Positions 57,727-64,000 of a DNA stretch of 64,000 bases are shown piece after piece. A model generated the notes under the pieces. That model was not told the origin of the DNA and made no database searches. It saw nothing but the letters and a program-made list of their open reading frames with translations. Source of the DNA: Delphinus delphis. Taxonomy: Eukaryota > Chordata > Mammalia > Artiodactyla > Delphinidae. The stretch is from positions 62,804,080 to 62,868,079 of the forward strand of contig NC_082694.2 of assembly GCF_949987515.2 (NCBI RefSeq), given 5' to 3'. The position numbers and the translations under genes are program-made. Position 1 is the first letter of the stretch; every line of letters begins with the position of its first letter.

Positions 57727-58388
57727 GACCCAGCAATCCCATTACTGGGCATATACCCTGAGAAAACCATAATTCAAAGTAGTCATGTACTACAATGTTC
57801 ATTGCAGCTCTATTTACAATAGCCAGGACATGGAAGCAACCTAAGTGTTCATTGATAGATGAATGGATAAAGAAGATGTGGCACATATATACAATGGAAT
57901 ATTACTCAGCCATAAAGAGAAACGAAATTGAGTTATTTGTAGTGAGGTGGATGGAACTAGAGCCTGTCATATAGAGTGAAATAAGTCAGAAAGAGAAAAA
58001 CAAATACTGCATGCTAACATATATATATATGGAATCTAAAAAAAAATGGTTCTGAAGAACCAAGGGGCAGGACAGGAATAAAGATGCAGACGTAGAGAAT
58101 GGACTTGAAGACACGGGGAGTGGGAAGGGTAAGCTGGGACGAAGTGAGAGTGGCATGGACATATATACACTACCAAACATAAAACAGATAGCTAGTGAGA
58201 AGAAGCCACATAGCACAGGGAGATCAGCTCGGTGCTTTGTGACCACCTAGAGGGGTGGGATTGGGATGGTGCGAGGGAGATGCAAGAAAGAGGAGATATG
58301 GGGATATATGTATATGTATAGCTGATTCACTGTGTTATATATCAGAAACTAACACACCATTGTAAAGCAATTATACTCCAATAAAGAT

Positions 58389-58415
<27 letters not shown>
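57006..58415 (+). mobile_element. LINE-1, 5'-truncated, with 12-bp target duplication
   Basis: A 1.41 kb sense L1 with the end of ORF2, the 3' UTR and a (TAAA)n tail. The perfect duplication aaatggcattcc flanks it (56994-57005 and 58416-58427), the hallmark of target-primed reverse transcription. It landed inside older antisense LINE sequence. Near the 3' end 'ccattgtaaagcaattatac' and 'tccaataaagatgttaaata' are typical of cetacean L1s. The antisense frames at 57183-58246 are shadows of this element. Confidence 0.97.
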
Positions 58416-58419
<4 letters not shown>

Positions 58420-58427
58420 GGCATTCC

Positions 58428-58560
58428 TTGATATTTACCCAATACTTATATTACAATTAGTGTTCATATTCTAGTTTTCTCTTTTCCTTTCATTTCTTAG
58501 TTGCATTCTCCTACTTTGTGAGAAATATGTTTATAAACAGATCTTCCACACTTTCCTATA
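58428..58560. other. Continuation of the pre-insertion target sequence
   Basis: AT-rich DNA that was contiguous with 56993 before the L1 landed. Ends at TATA where the Tigger-type element begins. Confidence 0.5.
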
Positions 58561-59013
58561 GGGTTACATCTGATAAACCTATCATAACTTGAATATATCG
58601 TAAGTCGAAAATGCATTTAATACACCTAACCTACTGAACATAGTAGCTTAGTCTGGCCTTCCGTAAATGTGCTCAGAACTCTTCCATTAGACGACAGTTG
58701 GGCAAAATCATCTAATACAAAGCCTATTTTATAATAAAGTATTAAGTATCTCATGTAATTGATTGACTACTGTACTGAAAGTGAAGAACAGAATGGTTGT
58801 CTGGGTACAGAATGCTTGTAAGTGGATCAGTTGTTCACCCTCGTGATTGCGTGGCTGACTGGTAGCTGCAGCTTGCTGCCACTGCCCAGCATCAGGTGAA
58901 GGGAAAAGATCAAAATTCAAAAAAGTATGGTTTCTACTGAATGCTCTTTGCTTTCCCTCCATCATGAAGTTAAAAGGTCATAACTCAAACTATCCTATGT
59001 CTGGGGCCATCTG
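58561..59013. mobile_element. Tigger-type (TcMar) non-autonomous DNA transposon
   Basis: 'atatatcgtaagtcgaaaat', 'gcatttaatacacctaacct', 'gttgggcaaaatcatctaat', 'ctactgtactgaaagtgaag' and the end 'ctatgtctggggccatctg' match a Tigger MITE. TA on both sides (58559-58560 and 59014-59015). The middle (58820-58890) is a GC-richer block. No transposase; the 78 aa antisense frame at 58729-58965 is not one. Confidence 0.85.
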
Positions 59014-59079
59014 TATTATTCTTCTACCATGTCCTCACTCCTTTTTTAGTCTTAGATCTAGATCTAAAATTAAATATAC

Positions 59080-60120
59080 TAAATACTTACCATTGTTGAG
59101 TTTTTCCAGGATGGAGCTCTTCCTCTAATAGATTTCTTTAGAGGGTTTTGCACTTTTAATATTTGAAGAACAGATTGGCTAGACATAAAATCTTTGGCCC
59201 ACACTACATTTTCTTGAGTTTCTTGAAAATCCTTCTCCACTATCACCTTGCCATGGCTGATGTGCTCTTGAAATATCTGGTGACCATATTGCTTTCTTAT
59301 TTTTATAAATAATTTTGTCATTTTTCCTGTAGGCTCTAAGAATGTTTTGTCTTTAAAGTCTAATAATTTTACCTTGATATGTTTTTGAGTAGTCAACCTG
59401 GCCCAAGCTTTTCCAGATACAACAATGAGTTTTTTTCAGTATGCTGACATAGATTTAATTTTTGCTGGAAAATAGTTTTTTGGATTATAGTTAAAAATAT
59501 TAGTTTCATTGTTTTGTTATTCTTCTTAAGAGATTCTAGTTCCAAACATATAGATATGCTTTTCATGTCCTCCATTTTAAACACTTTTTTTTCCTAGCTG
59601 TTATTAATTTTCCTCTTTTTAATGTTTATATTGGTGGTTATTTTCCTTTTCTTTCAATGTCCTTTATTAAATTTTCATTCAGTTTTATTCTCCCTTGAGC
59701 ACCTTGAATTTTATCCTTAATTTTTTATATTTTTAAGTTTTTTTTAAAATTTCTTTCCTGAGTTTTCTGTCAACTCTTATCAAACTTCACACTTTTTTGT
59801 TTTTGCTTATTTTTGCTCTTAATTCTTGAATTTAGAGTCATTTTTTAAAAATATACTTGATTTATTTAATTCATTTGAGATTGTTTTGTGATAGATTTGT
59901 TCTCCATTTGACTGGATATTTAGAAACATTTTTAACAGATTAAAAGCTTTCTGTTTTGTTTTGTTTTGTTTTAGTAGTTTGGTATGGAATTGCTCTGATT
60001 TTTTTCTATTTTGAGGTATTTGTGGACAGGGTTCCTATCTCATGAGTGCTCTCTTCTGCTAGTATAGTGACATGTAGTTTCATTAAGGGTTGGCATTGAG
60101 GATGGATTGTCTTATTTTGA
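59080..60120 (-). mobile_element. Old LINE-1-like sequence, antisense
   Basis: 'tttaccttgatatgtttttg', 'ttccagatacaacaatgagt', 'ggattatagttaaaaatatt' and the T-rich continuation resemble the antisense of ancient L1M-type elements. Minus-strand frames of 105 and 63 aa (59079-59584) lie inside it, but I cannot align them with ORF1p or ORF2p with confidence. Confidence 0.4.
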
Positions 60121-60124
60121 GGTT

Positions 60125-60535
60125 CTATGCTGCTTCTGCAGGGCCTTTAATTTTTCCCTCTTCTTTTTTTTTTTCAAACACTACCATGCCTTGAAGGGGC
60201 ATCTCTTCTCTCCCATTAGCTCTGAGTCTGCCTCCAATGCTACGTACCTCTAGGCCCCTTGCTCTAGACTCTAGTAAGTCTCTGATCTGTGTCCAGGATT
60301 TTGGCACTTAGTGTTGGACTTTCTCTTCCTGGGATTGACTTTCTTTCCTGAGCTTTGTCTACATTTTCATCTTCCCTTTTCTATTCACTACCTTTGCTCC
60401 ATTTAGATTCCTCTTTCTCTGCATTAATCTCTGCATTCATAAGCTTGCAGCCCTGAAGGGAGTTCCAACAGTAACTGTTAGAATTTTGTTTGTTTCCCTA
60501 CTCACTTTTAACTTGAAATTTACAATATTCTCTGA
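60125..60535. other. Unclassified DNA
   Basis: Possibly more of the same old LINE. No clear motif. The 60 aa minus frame here has no recognisable content. Confidence 0.3.
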
Positions 60536-60539
60536 CTCC

Positions 60540-61165
60540 TGTGAATACTGATATTTTTTATATGATTGTCTCTTTAAGCTTCTCCACATGCACTATTTAC
60601 TTACATTTTTATATGTTTGAATCAGTAATGCATACTGAATTTTTATTCTGCTTTTTCACTTCGCTTTATATCATAACAATTATCCCATGTTTTCATAAAC
60701 TTTACAATGCCTTTCCAAGTTTGAAAATTTTTAAAACATAGTTTTCCATGACATAAATAATACTGATTTAGAAATCTTACAAAGTATGAAAAATAACAAT
60801 GAAACTGGAAAAGAGTAATTCCATCTCTCAGAGGCAAACACCAGTGACATTTAAATTTTTCCTTTCCAGGATGTTTTTCTACACAGATTGATAGTGATGA
60901 TACTGTACCTATAATTTGGCATACTGCTTTTTTCATTTATCTGTGTTTCATAATTGTTTTCTATGTAATTTAAATTATTCATAAACATAATTTTAAATGT
61001 CTTCCTAGTATTCCACCATATGGACTTTCTCCTAATGTTGACTACAATTTTCATTACTGATAAAGACTCTACAATGAACATTTTTGTGCATAAATTTGCA
61101 TCCATATTTCAGATTATTTCCTTAGAATATATTTCTAGAAGGGGAGTACAAACCCACTACATCAT
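60540..61165 (-). mobile_element. Old LINE 3' regions, antisense, two partial copies
   Basis: 60640-60720 ('ttctgctttttcacttcgct', 'tatcataacaattatcccat') and 60915-60990 ('catactgcttttttcattta', 'ttcataattgttttctatgt') are two diverged versions of one L1M 3' block in the same orientation. The second continues to 'atttctagaaggggagtaca'. Two insertions or a duplication. Confidence 0.5.
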
Positions 61166-61169
61166 TATT

Positions 61170-61575
61170 ACTGAATACTAAATTTTGATTCATTCTCGAT
61201 TGCTTGGAAGCATGACTTTAAGTGCCCTCCTATAAAGGCATGGGTGGTAAGTATACTTTTGCAGTATGTACATATCTGGAATTGCTTATTCTCGCCCTCA
61301 TATATGATAAGTAATTTGACATAGTATCAAATATTGATCCACATTTTAAAAATTTCCATACTCTACATATGTTGCTCCATTAACTTCTGTCACTTAATAA
61401 TGCAGAGACTCTTAGAGCAGCCTGATTTTACTCTCTTGTGTACTATGTATTTTTTCCACCTGGATTTTTATCTATTAATAACTCATGAACTTATATCTCT
61501 AGTCCAGAGTGCACCTCTGAACACCAAGGACATATATGCAATAGTTAAGTTACCCTTTCCACTCTGATATCACAC
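61170..61575. other. Unclassified AT-rich DNA
   Basis: May continue the LINE at its left, but no block was matched. Confidence 0.3.
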
Positions 61576-61579
61576 GGGC

Positions 61580-62570
61580 ATCTCAGTTTTAACATGGATC
61601 TCAAACTTAACCAGCCTCAAAAACAGCACTCTTGGTCTCCTCCCACACCACACAGAAACACACACACATACAAAATGCAAACCTGCTATACTCCAGCACA
61701 CATACCTGATCATCCATCTAGCAGCTTAAGACAAAAACCTGGATCCTCAGTTTCTTACTTTTCCTCATATCCTACATGAAGTATCTCAATAACTATATGA
61801 ATCGTGCCTTCAAAGCATAACACATGTTTACTTGTCTCCATCTGCACTGCTAACACACCTGTCAATTATATCTTACCTAGAATGCTTCAGTAACTTCTTG
61901 AAAGACCTCCTAGATATTTCCTTATTTTCCATTCTTCCACAGCATCAAAGAAGATCTTTTGTTAAAAAGTAAGTCTTATTTTTGTCAATCCTGATCTTAA
62001 AAATCATCCAATGGCTTCCAATAGTAGTAACAATAAAATCCTAAATCCTCACGCTGGCTTAGAGGGTCCTAAATAATCTTTTTCCTTCTCTGACCTGTGA
62101 CCTTCCTCTTTCCCTTGCTCAGTATAGTCAAAATATACGTTTCTCCTTTTAGTTCCCGAAATATACCAGCTTATTCCGATTTTAGGATCTTTTCAACAGC
62201 CATTGTTTCTTTACAGAATGTTCCTGACTATTCCTGTTCCAGAGCTTTTTGTTGTTGTTCTTGCTTGTTGTTCTTGTTTATTGTTCTTGCCTTGGATTAA
62301 AGGCTGCTTTCTCAGAGGGGCTTTCCCTGACCACTCAACTTTAAGTGACCTCTAATCACATTCTCTCACATCGCTCACCTATATTTTGTTCATCGTAACA
62401 CTTATTAATATTGATGCCCTTTTATTTATTTTTTTATCTTTTTGTTTATTTTCTGTCCTTCTTATCATAAAAGCCAAAACATTTCCATATTCTTTACTTC
62501 TATATCCCCAGAATCCAGAATAGTATTCTATAAATAAATTTAAATACAGGAATGAATATTTTCTTTACGT
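61580..62570 (-). mobile_element. L2 LINE, antisense, ~1 kb
   Basis: 'catccaatggcttccaatag', 'taacaataaaatcctaaatc', 'gaatgttcctgactattcct', 'ctttccctgaccactcaact', 'atatccccagaatccagaat' and a terminal 'ataggaatgaatatt'-like block follow the antisense L2 consensus in order. A TTG/TTC-rich insertion sits at 62248-62292. The longest L2 piece in the window. Confidence 0.65.
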
Positions 62571-62574
62571 TGCA

Positions 62575-64000
62575 ATGTTATTATGTTGACAAAATTTATC
62601 TAAATATATTCCCTGACCTCCACATTTCTTAACTGTTTCATTAGCATTTCATCTCTTTGTCCTATTCCTCTTCTTTCTCAGGGACAATTTTTTCTTCCTT
62701 GTCACTGACTATCTGTTATGTCAGTTTTAATCTTTCTTACCTCCTATGCAGATTGTAATCTTGCAATTCCATTTCCAGGCTCCCTTCATCCTAATATTTC
62801 CTTCTCTCTCCCTTTTCCCTTTATCTTGTTGATTTTAATTTCAGCTTGATCTTTCAATATTTATTTCTAGCCCTATTTCATCCAGATTTTCATTTTTTCA
62901 GCTACTGAGAATGCCACATTACTTTGTTATTTTTCATCTAACTACCAAAGAAACATTGTTTTTGATCTTCATAATAATGTTAGCTTGTTCTACAATATTT
63001 TTGTGAGCCTCACAATGTGTGTGTATATGATTGTTTACTCATTCTTAAACTAGGGAGAGATTTAGCTAGACTCAGTGTTTGCCCACACCAACAAAGTGGG
63101 TATATAGATTTTTCTTTGCTCTGAGTTTTTTGGTTGGATAGCAGGTAAGTGTTATCTGCCCAGTCCTTCCTCACACACTTTCTCTAGTGTAGATGTGTTG
63201 AGCTAAGCATCGATGTTGAAGATGAAAAACTACATTTCCTAATACTTACTGTTTCCAGAGCTCTTTCTCTTTCCACTTCCATCTTCAATACTTAATTGTG
63301 AGGATTATGCCTTCCAAGATGCAGTGTATCACTGACCATATCCCTCTCCCTCTGTCTGCCCAGTTGCTTTATCAATATTAAAATGTAATTATACAAAGAC
63401 AGAAACTTACAGGTATTTGGGTGTATTGTACTCTGGCTGCCTCAAAGGGTAGCACACAGTACTAGAATGATGGCTGCTCATATTTCTTGTGTGTAAAGAC
63501 CTTTATTTATTCCGGAAAAAAAGCATGACAAAGGGCAGGGGAGTAATAAAAATTGTCAATAATTTCAGATGAGGCAATCTGATGTGGGCCACTAATAAGA
63601 CACTTTAATCCAGTTCTTCCCCAGCCCTCCAGTTAGGGTAAAATCCTCCCAACTTTTGGCGGTTGGTTGCCTCTTTGTCCTAATTATCAGTGTTGTGGGT
63701 TTGGATATTTCGTTTGTTTGTTTTCCCACATATTTTAATAGGAAATTGAAAGAAACTATTTTTGGGCGTGCCAGCCTGAAAAAGTTTTAAACATGAACCC
63801 CTCTAGCTATTTCTTAGACAAAACAACATTTCCAATTGTTTTCATTCAGATAGTGCTTTACTGTGGTGTAGGCTGTACATTTAATCAAGAGGAAACATCT
63901 TCTTCAGGAAAGAAACATCTCTGCCTTAACAGAGCGATGGGACCTGCCAATTGGTAAAATTAAAATAAATCCAGAATAGCCAAGTATCTAAAATCAAACA
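62575..64000. other. Unclassified DNA to window end
   Basis: About 1.4 kb with no named repeat, gene or RNA gene recognised. 62640-62830 is C/T-rich. Confidence 0.3.

Overview
The window reads as a mammalian, AT-rich, gene-poor nuclear segment, most likely from a cetacean (whale or dolphin). The clue is seven copies of the tRNA-derived CHR-family SINE (both the ~200 bp whale-type form with GC-rich body and A-tail, and one longer ~337 bp form), plus LINE-1 3' ends of the cetartiodactyl type ending in a TAAA-rich tail, beside the ancient MIR, L2, MaLR and Tigger/hAT repeats shared by placental mammals. The CHR SINE set excludes primates and rodents. Cetacean rather than ruminant or hippo is an inference from SINE subtype and from seeing no Bov-B or Bov-tA.

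I found no protein-coding gene, no conserved exon chain, no rRNA, no functional tRNA and no CRISPR. The only long reading frame with recognisable protein homology (56983-57531) is the C-terminal part of LINE-1 ORF2 inside a 5'-truncated L1. All other short frames are explained by repeats, by SINEs read in an arbitrary frame, by microsatellites, or by chance in AT-rich DNA. The window is therefore intergenic or deep intronic.

Layout. 0-8 kb: L1 tail, MLT1 LTR, MLT1A-type LTR, old L1. 8-12 kb: CHR SINE, a solo ERV1-like LTR with a 4 bp target duplication, a hAT element with an 8 bp target duplication, and a second ERV LTR. 14-20 kb: antisense L1 fragments. 20-28 kb: a MIR-rich stretch with AT microsatellites, LTRs and a SINE. 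29-39 kb: MLT1A-type LTRs, a Tigger-type element and three antisense L1s. 39-50 kb: a tiny mariner remnant, the long CHR SINE, L2/MIR, an AT palindrome cluster and further SINEs, including an inverted SINE pair at 49.9-50.4 kb. 50-55 kb: mostly unclassified DNA with a homopyrimidine mirror repeat. 55-62.6 kb: nested antisense old L1s interrupted by a sense L1 with a 12 bp target duplication and by a Tigger-type element, then a ~1 kb antisense L2.

No set of genes works together here. What can be read is insertion history: target duplications, nested insertions, internal deletions, and a few DNA-structure-prone tracts. Repeat names rest on recalled family consensus patterns, not on a database search. 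Boundaries without a target duplication are accurate to about 10-50 bp. I found no previously undescribed biological system.
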